From Acanthaster planci (taxonomy: Eukaryota; Echinodermata; Asteroidea; Valvatida; Acanthasteridae): 64,000 nt of DNA. The position numbers were made by a program, and so were the translations under genes. Of the stretch, positions 36,879-47,868 are shown piece after piece. The notes below the pieces were generated by a model that saw only the letters and a program-made list of their open reading frames with translations, ran no database searches and was not told where the DNA came from. Numbering within the stretch: position 1 is the stretch's first letter; the number at the start of each line of letters is the position of its first letter. Location: assembly GCF_001949145.1 (NCBI RefSeq), contig NW_019091357.1, forward strand, positions 1,855,704 to 1,919,703, read 5' to 3'.

Positions 36879-39800
36879 ATGACGACGCCTCTGATAAGCC
36901 AAGGGTGTTACGCTTCAGCCATGGGTAGTTTGGATTGGCTGGACACTTCCTATAGCCCGCTTCAGCTAATTGAAAAGTGAGTACACACCTTGCTAGCTGC
37001 TTCTTTTTCGTTGTAGTTGTGGTTGTTAATGCTGTCCTCGCTGTTAGCGTTTCTGCTGTCATTGCTGTTGCTACTGTTTTTGATGCTGGAGTTCCTGCTG
37101 CTGCTGCGTTGCTACCGTTGCTGTTGCTGCTGCCGTTGTAGATCATTTTGTCGCTGCTGCTGCTGATGATGATGATTTCATTGCTGTTTTACAGCTATTT
37201 CTGTTACTGTTGATTTTCTACTGTTACTGCTGCCGTCATTAACCTTTTTTTTTGGTTTTTTCTCTTGCTGTTGTGGTAGCTGCTGTTATCTTTGGTGTTG
37301 CTGCTGCTGTTATTGCTGTTAGTGCTACACATACAGGACAACAGCAGTCCCGTGCTATCCTGTGGAAACCAATTTGATTTAACATCAGTGTTACATCATA
37401 GTTTTTGTAGTGTATCTGTTGTTAGATTGCCGCAGTTGATTTGCCGTTGCTTTTGCTGCATTTAATTCGATAGTCCTGCTGTGCTGTCGCTGCTGTTGTG
37501 TTTGGATGTCTCTGTTGAGACCACAACCCTGCTGTAATGCCCAGTTCATTCCTTCAACCTTAGCATCCCCCTCGGTGCATCATTACCCATCACTGATGTC
37601 ATTCATAATGCATGTAAAAATGACTGGTGTCGGATTACCGCCAGCTGGTGCCGGCCACGGTGCACTACTATTGTTCGATCGAGCCATTTGACAAGAATAA
37701 GTAACGCAAATCCAACACTGCCGTGTTTGGGGTCTGCTTTTATTGTTCAAAGCCTACGATATTTCTCTGTAGTTGGGCCTATACCTTTCCGGTGACTGAA
37801 AAAGCTCAAATATCATCTGCCACCGTGCTGTTGAAGAAGTTACAGGCTAGACACCTCTGGCACTAGGTGGCGCTGTTCACGACCCCCCATCCCGTCCACC
37901 TTCACCCCCTAGCAACGCCCCGAATGCCTCCAGCTACTCACATATAACCATTATTTTCTTGACTGTAACTTATGTCCCCAAATGAAATCTAGTTTAACCT
38001 CACCCTGCACAGGTACAAATTGCCCACATTGGTCCGACTCTGCGAGGGTTACTATGGCAACACAAGTAATTCCTGCTTTTCGGCAATGGACGTCATCAAA
38101 CTTCACGAAATCCAGCGTGTCGATATGATAGTAGTGAAAATATCGGTTAGTTAACTGCTCTCCTCTGTATTATTTCTTTCCACGCAAAATGATGTTATCG
38201 CACGAGTGAAAGTGAGGTCTTTACTGTCGAAGAATGGTTACACAGGCATTTTGAAATACTCCTTTCGCCATCACTTTAGTCTAAGAAATAGCATTGAAAC
38301 ACGCCCATCTGACGCAGTTCATGGATCATTTGTCTAAATAACTTTTTTTTCTGTCTGAAACTTTATTGTGTCACGACAACAAGTTACATCATTGCACTTT
38401 CATTTGAACTCCGTGCACTCATCTAAACCCTTTGATTTCTAGCTAATAAGGCCCTTTTGGGAACAATTTCTGTCAAAATGTAGCAGGAGGTAGACGGTAA
38501 GTTTGAGGACGGCCCGGAACCTGTTCGTCTCTGCTTCCCAAAGAACTTCGCCGGCCGCTTCGATCCCATCCACCAGGCTGGCGAGCAGAGCAGCAACAAG
38601 CCGCCAAAGTGCTTCAAGACGGTGCGCAAGATGGCCGAGATGACCCCCCACTTCATCAAGGTCAAGAAGAAGCCGTGTAAGAAGGGGGAAGGACCGGACA
38701 AGGACGACATCCTGGAGATACTCGGGTTGGCCTTGTGCGACGCCTGGTGGGAAGATCGTGGATTCTTGAGGTAAGCCCACTGAAAGGTTCTCTGTGGTGT
38801 TGTTTGTTGTTGTTGTTGTTGTTGTTGTTGTTTTTGTTGTTGTTTGTTTGTTGTTTGTTGTTGTTTGTTGTTGGAGGAGGACTTGGAATTGCTTCCGAAG
38901 CAGACAATCTCGCAAGAGTCAAAGTCATGTTACTGCTAGTTTCTTTGACTCTCGTTCTCTCTTATTACGAGACCTAGGGGACCTCAAGAACACATGCATT
39001 GTAATCTGGGGCCTGGAATAAATGTATGATAAGACACAATGAAGGAAAATATGCCACTTCAAAGCAAAGCAATAAGTTATTTCCACGCGGAAATTGCAGC
39101 AGACCAATAAACTGTTTATATTGATTTAAAACTGTAATCAGGCCCACTGAATGCCTCCGGTAGCAATAAACAGGTAGACTCTTTGCGCACTGGGTACCCA
39201 AGAAATCAGGCAATGAACTGAATACAGTTCACCAGCTCTGGGTAGAGATCAAACCTCCGGTTGCAGTGTAATGAAAGTGGGGCCGAGGTGGCCGACTGTG
39301 ACTCACTTTGAGCATGATTTGATTTTCCCTGACGATGGTGATGGTTGTTGGACTTGTCCCAGATGCCGAAAGCTGGACGGCGAGGAGGTCATGTTGAACC
39401 TGAAGTGGGGAGGACTCTACGAGGCCATTCCCGATCCGGAGGGGTACACCTTGCAAGACATGCTCAAGCGCTTCGTGTTACCTTGCAAGGTATTATGGAC
39501 CTGTGTTGCCAAACATGTTTAGTTCCCGGTTGATCTTAATGCTGAGGACAATCCAAGAAAGAGTCTGTTCAGTTCTTCATGCCTGGACAACATCAACGAA
39601 AATTTATTTGTACAGTGTATAAAGCTGTTCTTGTTTTTATTTCCATGAATTTCCCCCTTTAAGGACAACATCAACGAAAATTTATTTGTACAGTGTATAA
39701 AGCTGTTCTTGTTTTTATTTCCATGAATTTCCCCCATTAAGGGTAAACTTTTACCAGTCCTCTACCTCTACTTGAATATTGAATGGCGATGGTAAAGTAG

Positions 39801-42800
39801 TGGCACACGGACTGGTGAGACTTTTATCATGTTTAAAATGCGCAGTGTGACAAGACATTACACCGAATCGTGGATGAAACAGCTGGGGGGAAATTGCTCT
39901 TTGAACATTATGTTCCAAGATATCAGAGAGGTCCTCATGCGTCGGTTTGTGACCGAGAAGGGATCCAGATAATATGACAGCAGTCAGGATTTTTCACCCA
40001 GTTGGGTGAAGTGGCCCTTATTCAAACCACACGGATGTCACATTCCACGGTCCTGGTTCCTTGTGAATCAGATTTTTTTTTTTAATATCTTATCCTTGTC
40101 CCCCAGGTGACCCTCAGGGATCCTCAGTCGCATCTTCGTCCCGAGTCGGACCTGCTCAAGTTCCTCCCTGAGATGGAGGGAACCCTCGTTCTCGAGCGGG
40201 AGATTACCCACGAGTTCCTGATAGGAACGGCCGTGGACACGGCGTCTCTTGCCCAGAATCTCGGTAAGCGGGCACAACTTTATGGCAAAAGGCCTTTTGT
40301 GAGTAAAATTTGAATACAATCTGGTACACCGAGTTCTCTTAATTCACGTGAACATAACAATTTGAATTCTCCATACTGAAGAAACTGCTGCTGTACCTTG
40401 TGATTCGGAGCAAGTCTTTGCAAGAGACGCCTTTCACCAATACACTGTTTTAATGGATAAGAAGGGTCATTAATTGGCGTAGCTAGGTTTTTACTCGTGA
40501 GGGGCACAAGGGGGCACTAGTACCTTGGGGGGGGCTCACCAGCTTTCAGTGGTGTGGGTTTTGGGGGGCAAGCTTTTGTTAGCTTTGTTCAATAGCCATC
40601 CATCCGTTTTTTAAGTGGGGGGCACCGGGAATTTGTGGGGGGCACGTTCTCCCAAGCCCCCCCCCCTCCTGCCCTCGTAGCTACGCCACTGAGAAGGGCA
40701 CAAGGAACTTGTCCCGGCATTCAAAAGCTTGCCCCAGATCACAAGGTATAGCAACAGTGTCTTTAGTCTTGCGAATTTAAATTGGTTTGATTACATCTAC
40801 TAGTCATATAACTCAACGCACCAGATTATTTAAACTTAACTGTAGGTCTCTGACTGTCATTCGGAAAAAGGGGTAACTTTTGCAAACCAAAACACAAAAC
40901 TGGGTTGGGTGCCAGGAAGTGCCCTTTTTAAGCAGTATTCGAGAGAATAGCAAGCCAAGTTATGTTCCAAAATATGAACTTTGAGTTTAATTTATTCAAA
41001 TATAAGTTCACCCTAATTCACATGTGAAAAACTCTGGTTCGTTATGATTTGAAGTTTAATCATATTATCGCAGAATCTCATCCCTCATAAACATTTTTGT
41101 CTTTGATAATCCAAGAATCGATTTGCACTTTGTATCTGAAGGACTCAATGCGTCCGTCAGATATCTATTTGCACTTTGTATCTGAAGAACCCAATACGTC
41201 CTGTAAACTTGAGAATAGAGGGTTTGCATGGCTACCATCTTGCAGGCCAATCTTTTTGTTCCACATGGTAAGCACAAAGGTTTAGCTGTGTAAAAGAGAA
41301 CTGCCTGCAAGATGGCTACCACGTAAAGCCTCTATATGCTGAACTTTAATCCAGCCCATGCCCAATCAGGCATGGCAGTCCAAGGATGGATTTCAGTGCG
41401 AGCAACTGCAGGAAATTCCATGTAGGAAATGTACATTGCCAACACACACATTCCCAAAACCAAACATGACGTGTCTTTTTAAACTGAAACCGAGCCGGAA
41501 AACTTTTCCATGAATTACAGCATTTTAATTTGGTTTAGCAGTGCACAGAGCATCAGGTGTGGGAACATCGGCAAGGGCCCGGTCATCGCGACAGCAAACA
41601 GCCGCCGTGCCCTGGGTGGTGCTCACCAAAAACGCCAACGTCCTGTTCCAGATATGCCAGGATATGGTCCACAAGCGGGCGACTTACATGTCGCTGCTGG
41701 AGATGTTCGGCGACTGTTGCATGGATAGAATACCCATGGTCAGTAATAATACGCAGTTCTGTCCCAAAATCGTCTACTGCAGCGGTTCTGGATTTTGTGC
41801 CTCTCATTCCCAACACTCAAACCACTTCCAAATTCACACTTTTTTGTCTAATGTAATTCCAACAGAAAAGTCTCTTTTCATTAGCCGATGTCACGTGGTG
41901 TATGTACACCATCAATACGGCCGATGCACAATAGTGCGCCTCCAAGTGTTTGCAACGCGTTGGCCAATCACAACGCGCGAAATCTACCAGTCCTTCTCAA
42001 ACGCACAGTGTGGTCGACAAATTTCGCGTGTTGTGATTGGCCAATGCGTCACAAACTCTTGGATGCGCACTCTTGTGAATCGCCCGTATTCCGGTCCTTC
42101 TCACTACTAACATCTAACAAAAGAAACACAGTTCACTGACAATGAGTGTCCATTGTTCTTGCGCCGTGCTTCATTTGTTAGATGCTCATAGTGTCTTTTG
42201 TGTTGAAAATACACGGAGTCTCACGTGCGCGCGTTCGAGTTGCCATCAGTGCATGCCGTTTGATATCGCATTTTGAGAGCGGCAATTCAGTCTCACGCTT
42301 AACCAGCACAATTCATAATGGTCAAGGTTTTTATAACTTAATTTTATACCTTCAAAACTTACATGCATACTTGCCCCTTAGACAGAATTGGACAGACTGT
42401 TGCTTCCAGAAGAATACGAGTCCATTGCCAAATGTATCAGAGATTTTCTTTTACCGGGGAACATTTTTGGAAACCTACTTTGCATCCTGTTTGGTTGGTT
42501 TTGACCTTTTTGTGCTTCATGTCCGCCCTCTGGCATCTCCCAGTTAAAACTCCAGTAGGAGTAGTTTAGAGGAACCAGTTCCATGTACCCGTATTTTGTA
42601 CCCCTTTCCAGGATCTCTTTATCTGTGAGTACGCCACACCGTTCGTTGCCTTTACCCGGTCGGAGGAACCACCGTTCCCTACGGCGCAGCAGACGGATGA
42701 CGCTCCGTGTGTGGCCAGCAAACCGTCACACAGCCGGAGCGCGCCCGATCTTTCTCGAGGTAAAGAGAAGAATGCTGTTGGTTTGCATCGGCAGAATAAG

Positions 42801-45800
42801 TTTTTTGAAATCATGCCGAGAAGACAGAGCTGATCCATTATGTTCAAAATTTCTACTTCTGCTTACTTCAGTAGTGGTCCAGAGTTGGTCAATTCCATGC
42901 TCATTTTGCGATAGTTTTAATGTTGGTATGTTCAGCGGTGTTTATGTCCAATTTTTTATCCGTTTAATACTCGTTGAATATTCTTTTCAACTCTTATCCT
43001 GTCAACTAGATTACCCCTCGTTCAACTGAATCACCTCACTCTTAAAACAACAAAATAAGGTCAAATACGTTTACTTCAGAGTTTTTAAGTCTAACAAACT
43101 GCAAATTGAGTCTGTGGCATTAATAGCTTTTAATATGTCTAATTCATTTAATATCTGTTAATTAGCACCTCAAATTTTCGATACGTGGCCTAGCACGCAC
43201 CTTAGTAATAAATTAAGACATGGTGTCGATTGTTTTTGACATTATTAATAACCAAGTGCACAAGCCAACCCAGTATCGCCTTTTGATATGATCTGCGCCA
43301 TAAGTGTGGTTTATTACGTGACATTCGAAGATATCAGGGCTGGAGCTGTTTATAGAGTGAGTAGCGCCAACTTCAGACATTGGAGCCAAAATGGCTGTTC
43401 ATTAGTGCAGTCTAGCATAAAGTTATTGTGTGCCAATTGTCCATGTGCAGACTCATAAGCCACCATTTTGGTTCCAGTACTTGAGACATCCATGTCGCAA
43501 CTCTATCTATGCACAATTCTGATCAGGGCAAGACAGCAGTGTTTTATGCGTTCCAGGTGAATCCTTTGGTGCCTGCAATAATGCATTCGACGACCCAGCG
43601 GACCACAAAGGGGCACGGCCTCTGCGCCCGGATCCCGAGGTTGAGAGGCGGATGAACCAACGTGAACTCCCACCTCTACCCCCTGAAGCAGACCCCTCAA
43701 GGATGAGCAAATTGTTTAGCGGGACAACAAACATACCAGGTGACCCCCCCCCCCAGTTATTGGTGCAGCAGGCACATATTGTCTCCAAGTTTTAAGCATC
43801 ACTGAAAGATAACAACATAATTTGTGGGTTAAAGATGATGGATATTTTTACTTTGGTATCGCTGCTCTGAAACGTTCCATGGCAAGAAAGAGCAGGATCA
43901 AAGACTGTGACAACCGTGTGGGACAGCCAACTGTAATTGAGCTCTCGAGTCTCCTGCAGAAAACCCATGCTCACGCATGAGTTACTGTCGGACCTCTTAA
44001 GATGGCGGCTGGCGACTTCAAGCTTTTGATAGAGCCAGCATACAGAGATCAGTGCTTTTTTGCAAACCAAGCTGACCTTTGCGATCACCATGTGTCAAAA
44101 CCCCCCAAAATCAAGCAACTTCCATAAAAACTCAACTGAGGCTTTTCGTTTCAAACTCCTAGACAGGTCCCCTTCTCTTCCTGTTGACAATGTCAATCTT
44201 TCCTCTCTATTTTCTCGATCGTTATTTACTAAGGTCGTCAATTGGGAACGCTGGCGCCAATTATTCGGGAGTACAGCCAAACCGTGCAAAAAGATATGGT
44301 AAATATCAATATCTTTGTAGACTGTTTTGTCTTTGAAATAAAATTTTTAAAAATGTACAGTATGTAAGGTTTTTATAGGCCACTTTGTTAGAAAAGATGT
44401 CTTTGCTACAGAGGGCGTCTGTGATACCCACTTAGAAAGGAGAATTAGAAAATCTGCAGTCAACTTGCAGGACCGCGAAGCTGCTGGAGGTAACCATAAG
44501 TTGCATGACGATGGACTTGGAAAAATTTACATTTTTGTACAAATGAAAATGTGATCTGAACAGGACAAAGTTGGAGATGCTTGCATCTTCGTTCATATGT
44601 GCACTAAAACTTGTAATTAGCAATTAAATACAATCTTGGGATCAATGTGTCAATATGTCTACAGAACCCGAGCAATGTGCGTCCTTTTCCTACGACGTCA
44701 GTGTTTCCTTACACTACCGATCATCGGTCGTTTTGAAATTGAGTTCTACAAATTCCAGTTGTGAATCTGTCATTGTCCGATTCACGGGGCTCTGTTCAAC
44801 CTCGAAGCTTTATATTTTGGTTTGATTGTAGGCCATCCCGATTCTCGTGACAACAGCAGCTGATAACGGGAATCATGAAGATGGCGACCACGAAAATGGA
44901 CCATATACCAAGCCGATCGACCCCGAGGGCTACGAAGCCATGCAGCTGACCTCGGCATCGCCATCAACGTTGAGCAGCTCGCCCCGCGATTTATCAACCC
45001 GCGCCAAGCCCCACATCAGTTGCATGACCATGCCGCTGCCTACTCAACCCCACCCCGACCCGCCTCGTGGTTTCTCCTCCCAGCCGGGCCACACCAAGGT
45101 GGAAGAGATCAAGACCACGGTCAGGGGCGCGGCGTCCCGAGACGCGCCCCCAAGCCGCGAACCCCCTCCTCCACCCCCGCGAACCACGCCCAGGAGGAAA
45201 CCGTCCGACGTCGGTCATCTGACGTACGGGAACATTGAGACCGAACTCCTCAAAACGCCCTCGGAACCTAAGTCCACCCCGCCTCGTCCCTCCCGTGTGC
45301 CCCCGGCTCCTCGACCTCGCAAGACAGAAAACCTCAAGAGCCGCAGTTTCCACCAGTCGTCACACCGACGGGACCTTCGGCTAGCCAGCCCGCCTCACGA
45401 TTTACCTTTCTGTACCCGGCCCTCGTCTTTAACCACGAGTGACTATCTCAAGCCTCGTCCCCCAAGGAGCGGAAGGGAGACGTCTAATCTCCCACCGCCC
45501 GTCAAGTCACTTTCGTTGGGGTCTATTATTGATGAGCTCAGTTCCTGTGACTCGCTGGCAAACGATGCAAACACGGTAGGAGTTTTTTGTTAACCGCTCA
45601 GCCGAAATTTATACCTCTATTATCATGTATTCTAAAGAGCCATTGAGGAAACCTGCAATGTACAGTGGGCATTCTATCAAGAGCCACTGATGTTTGGTAT
45701 CCGCCTTGAGCAGAAGTGTCTCCCCATCGGTTGGAAAGAGCCATGTTGGTGGGGAGTGCCCATTTTGTAGGTTCCGCAACGCCTGCGTTCCATATTCATT

Positions 45801-46635
45801 GGAGAAGTTACATGGGCCGCTTTCCAATACCCAACATCGTCTCTGTCACAGGCTTCCTGTTGGAAACCAATCCCCGACTGTGGGTGATTTAGCGTTTAAC
45901 TTAAATTGGAGTACTGTAATGGCTCTTTTGCGTCTTACTGGATGTTTTGTGGCATTATCAGACTTACTATTGCGCTTACAACCTCAAAGTTAGGAAGGTA
46001 AAAAAAACTGTCGAAACCTCAAACGGAGCCCAAGTCGAGTATTGGAAAACGGCCATGATGTACCACGAAAGGAGCCTCTGTTGCTAGAAAAATTGCGCCC
46101 TCTCTTGGTTCAGCTAGGGGCTGTTCATAGTGGAGTATACTTGGTCTCAGTCGGGAATTTAATTGTTTTTCTAGCACTGACTGTCAGATGATCCATTTTT
46201 TTATCAGCTCCAGCATTCAGATGGTATAAATAACATCAGAAGCGGCCTTCTCACTTTTTACCACACGGGAACGAGTTTCCCTCTGCTTCAAAAAAAGTTC
46301 CCAGCTTAATCTGTGACCGTTCTGCTTCGCAGGTCCGCGAAGCGCCTGTGCAGTGTCGCCCAGTCACGCCCTGCAAACCTACCCGTCGCATCGACACCGT
46401 CGACAGCATCCCGTCCGACATCAGCACGCTGACCAGCTCCGAACTGGCGCAGTGCCTGCGCCTCCTCAAGCTGGACGAAGAGATCGTCACCCGCTTTCAC
46501 AGCCACCAGATCAACGGCTCGCTCTTGGTGCAGCTGTCCAGCCAGACGGTCCGGAGCGAGCTGGCCCTGACGGACTTTGAGGCCGAGAAGTTGGACGCGT
46601 TTCGGAGAGGTTGGAGACCAGATTCAGAGGTTTAA
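36879..46635 (+). CDS. GAREM-like: GAREM-like CABIT/SAM adaptor protein
   Basis: Adaptor of the GAREM/THEMIS type, which links receptor tyrosine kinases to Grb2 and the MAP kinase pathway in the cytosol. Exons that close in phase: 36879-36976, 38013-38145, 38487-38770, 39363-39489, 40107-40263, 41542-41738, 42612-42759, 43557-43739, 44857-45575 and 46333-46635, about 782 residues against about 875 in human GAREM. The start reads MGSLDWLDTSYSPLQLIEKYKLPTLVRL after a short extension, matching the CABIT opening. Exons 2-7 make up the CABIT domain. The middle has a class I SH3 ligand RELPPLP (417-423), Pro-rich stretches, and LTYGNIE (Tyr 566), a Grb2 SH2 consensus YxN. The last exon is a SAM domain ending in the family's GWRP. 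Uncertain points: an open frame after an acceptor at 42382 could be an extra exon but has no in-phase donor, and the exon starting 44857 could start at 44833 with another partner. Confidence 0.9.
36995..37500. repeat. Imperfect GCTGTT/GCT simple repeat in GAREM intron 1
   Basis: Many interrupted runs of CTG, TTG and GCTGTTGCTGCT-like units. Asn/Thr/Ala-rich open frames in this stretch are products of the repeat. Confidence 0.85.
38797..38873 (+). repeat. (GTT)n microsatellite beside a GAREM splice donor
   Basis: About 77 bp of GTT units with a few GTTT and TTTTT interruptions. It starts about 26 nt after the donor at 38771. Confidence 0.95.
39585..39740. repeat. Tandem duplication of a 78-bp unit in GAREM intron 4
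   Basis: Units 39585-39662 and 39663-39740, each starting GGACAACATCAACG, differ at one visible position near the end (CCCCTTTAA versus CCCCATTAA). The duplication is recent. Confidence 0.97.
40475..40692 (-). repeat. MITE-like element, family F, copy 2
   Basis: In reverse orientation begins TGGCGTAGCTACGAG and ends with CCTAGCTACGCCA, giving terminal inverted repeats of about 11 bp (TGGCGTAGCTA). Inside are G/C-rich GGTGCCCCC-type blocks shared with copy 1. Lies in GAREM intron 5. Confidence 0.88.
41117..41208. repeat. Two diverged tandem copies of a 46-bp unit
   Basis: Each unit has ATTTGCACTTTGTATCTGAA then an ACCCAATACGTCC-like end. It immediately precedes the family B element. Confidence 0.85.
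41214..41337. repeat. Palindromic MITE-like element, family B, copy 2
   Basis: Left arm AATAGAGGGTTTGCATGGCT... and right arm ending AAAGCCTCTAT form an inverted repeat around CATCTTGCAGGC / GCCTGCAAGATGG. Same family as 2175-2301. Lies in GAREM intron 5. Confidence 0.8.
41914..42090. repeat. Palindromic MITE-like element, family A, copy 4 (GAREM intron 6)
   Basis: Starts AATACGG and ends CGCCCGTATT, about 177 bp. The arms contain TTTGCAACGCGTTGGCCAATC and its inverted counterpart GATTGGCCAATGCGTCACAAA. Same length and ends as the copy at 12390. Confidence 0.93.
46061..46133 (+). repeat. Short dispersed repeat, family D, copy 2
   Basis: Second copy of the sequence at 17801-17869, same orientation, sharing GCCTCTGTTGCTAG-like sequence and AAATTGCGCCCTCTCTTG. 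Lies in the last GAREM intron. Confidence 0.65.
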
Positions 46636-46692
46636 GGCATGAAGAACAGAAAACCTCTGCCGAAAGAGACAATAACGCCCCAAGAGACCATG

Positions 46693-46843
46693 GTCCCGTT
46701 TGTTTCACAAGGATTTGGTATACTGGATCACGATCAGTGATCCCAAAGCTGGTTCGCACCATCCATTAGGCGGGCTCCGGTGTCAGTGAACCAACGACGA
46801 ATCACTGATCCAGATTCTAATCCATGTGGAACAAACAGGCCCT
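46693..46843. repeat. MITE-like element, family E, copy 1
   Basis: Starts near CCCGTTTGTTTCACAAGGAT and ends near GGAACAAACAGGCC, with inverted GATCAGTGATCC / AATCACTGATCC blocks and a central CCATTAGGCGGGC. Confidence 0.8.
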
Positions 46844-47731
46844 GCATAGAGCAAACGGTCTAGTTTCTGTACTTAAACCGAACCAATATTGCATAAACGT
46901 GTACAGATGAACTTATTTCTTATTCTTGCAGTACATGTATGGCGTTGACAGGGTTCCTGCGGCCTGGTAAAGTCTTGGAAATTTGTTTTTCTTTTTCAGG
47001 CCCGGAAAAGTCATGGAATTTTGTAAAAAATGACTAAAGTCATGGAATTTTGTCATGGAAGTCACAAAACACTGTATGATTTCTATTATCAGAAATAAGC
47101 GCATAAAATCTGTGATTGTATATTTGCAACCTAAAAGGCCGAATAGTCCAAGAAATTGCGTTATTTAGTCGTGGACGTTGAGTTGGGCCCATTTTGATTT
47201 CCATATGAAAGCGGTCGTATATTTACAGTGTAACCAAGAGACACTTTAGTGGTTAAGAGTCCTCCATGAGCCAGTTATATCTGTGTGCCTTGACAAAACC
47301 TAAGTCTGTTATACTTCACTATGGCTACATTCTGGAAACGATCAAATACCAATTTGAAACCAAAAAACCAAAGCAAAAAAAAGGAAGGAAGAAAACAAGA
47401 CTACGCCTCATAAAGTGTGGCCTTCACCTTAAATGTGTATAAATTACATAGCTCGCTGTCACAGATTATATGCAGAATGATAACCTACTCACACGCCTAG
47501 CTGGTTATTCCTTGTAGATTTGCAAAAAAAAGATCTGTATAATCAAGAATGATGTACGTTATAACTGGGACCTATAGTCACAAGTCACTAGAGCTACTTT
47601 AGAGTTATTAGCGTTTTGCTAAACCTTGAACAACGGGAATCAATCATTTATTCCGGTATCTTACTTTTGTCGACTTGCACGTATTATGACCTATGCCAAA
47701 CTACTTGACGGATCAAAAGGTAATGCTTTCT

Positions 47732-47868
47732 GGGCCTGTTTGTCTCACACGGATCTTGATCTCGATCAGTGATCCCATCGTTGGTTCGCTCTATCCATTG
47801 GGCGGGCTTTGGTGTCTGTCAACTGAGGATCACTGACCGCGATCCAGTTCTGCTTTGAACAAACCTAC
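47732..47868. repeat. MITE-like element, family E, copy 2
   Basis: Starts GGGCCTGTTTGTCTCACACGG and ends near TTGAACAAACC, with GATCAGTGATCCC, CCATTGGGCGGGC and GGATCACTGA in the same order as copy 1, about 1 kb away. Confidence 0.8.

Noticed and set aside
36778-37146. 122-codon minus-strand Asn/Thr/Ala-rich open frame over GAREM exon 1
   Set aside because: Low-complexity translation of the GCTGTT simple repeat plus the antisense of the real exon.
12390-42090. CRISPR-like array suggested by repeated short words
   Set aside because: The repeats are palindromic, widely and irregularly spaced, and in a eukaryotic genome; they are MITE-like elements.
42382-42520. Possible extra GAREM exon after the acceptor at 42381
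   Set aside because: No donor in the required phase; exons ending at 41738 and starting at 42612 join in frame without it.
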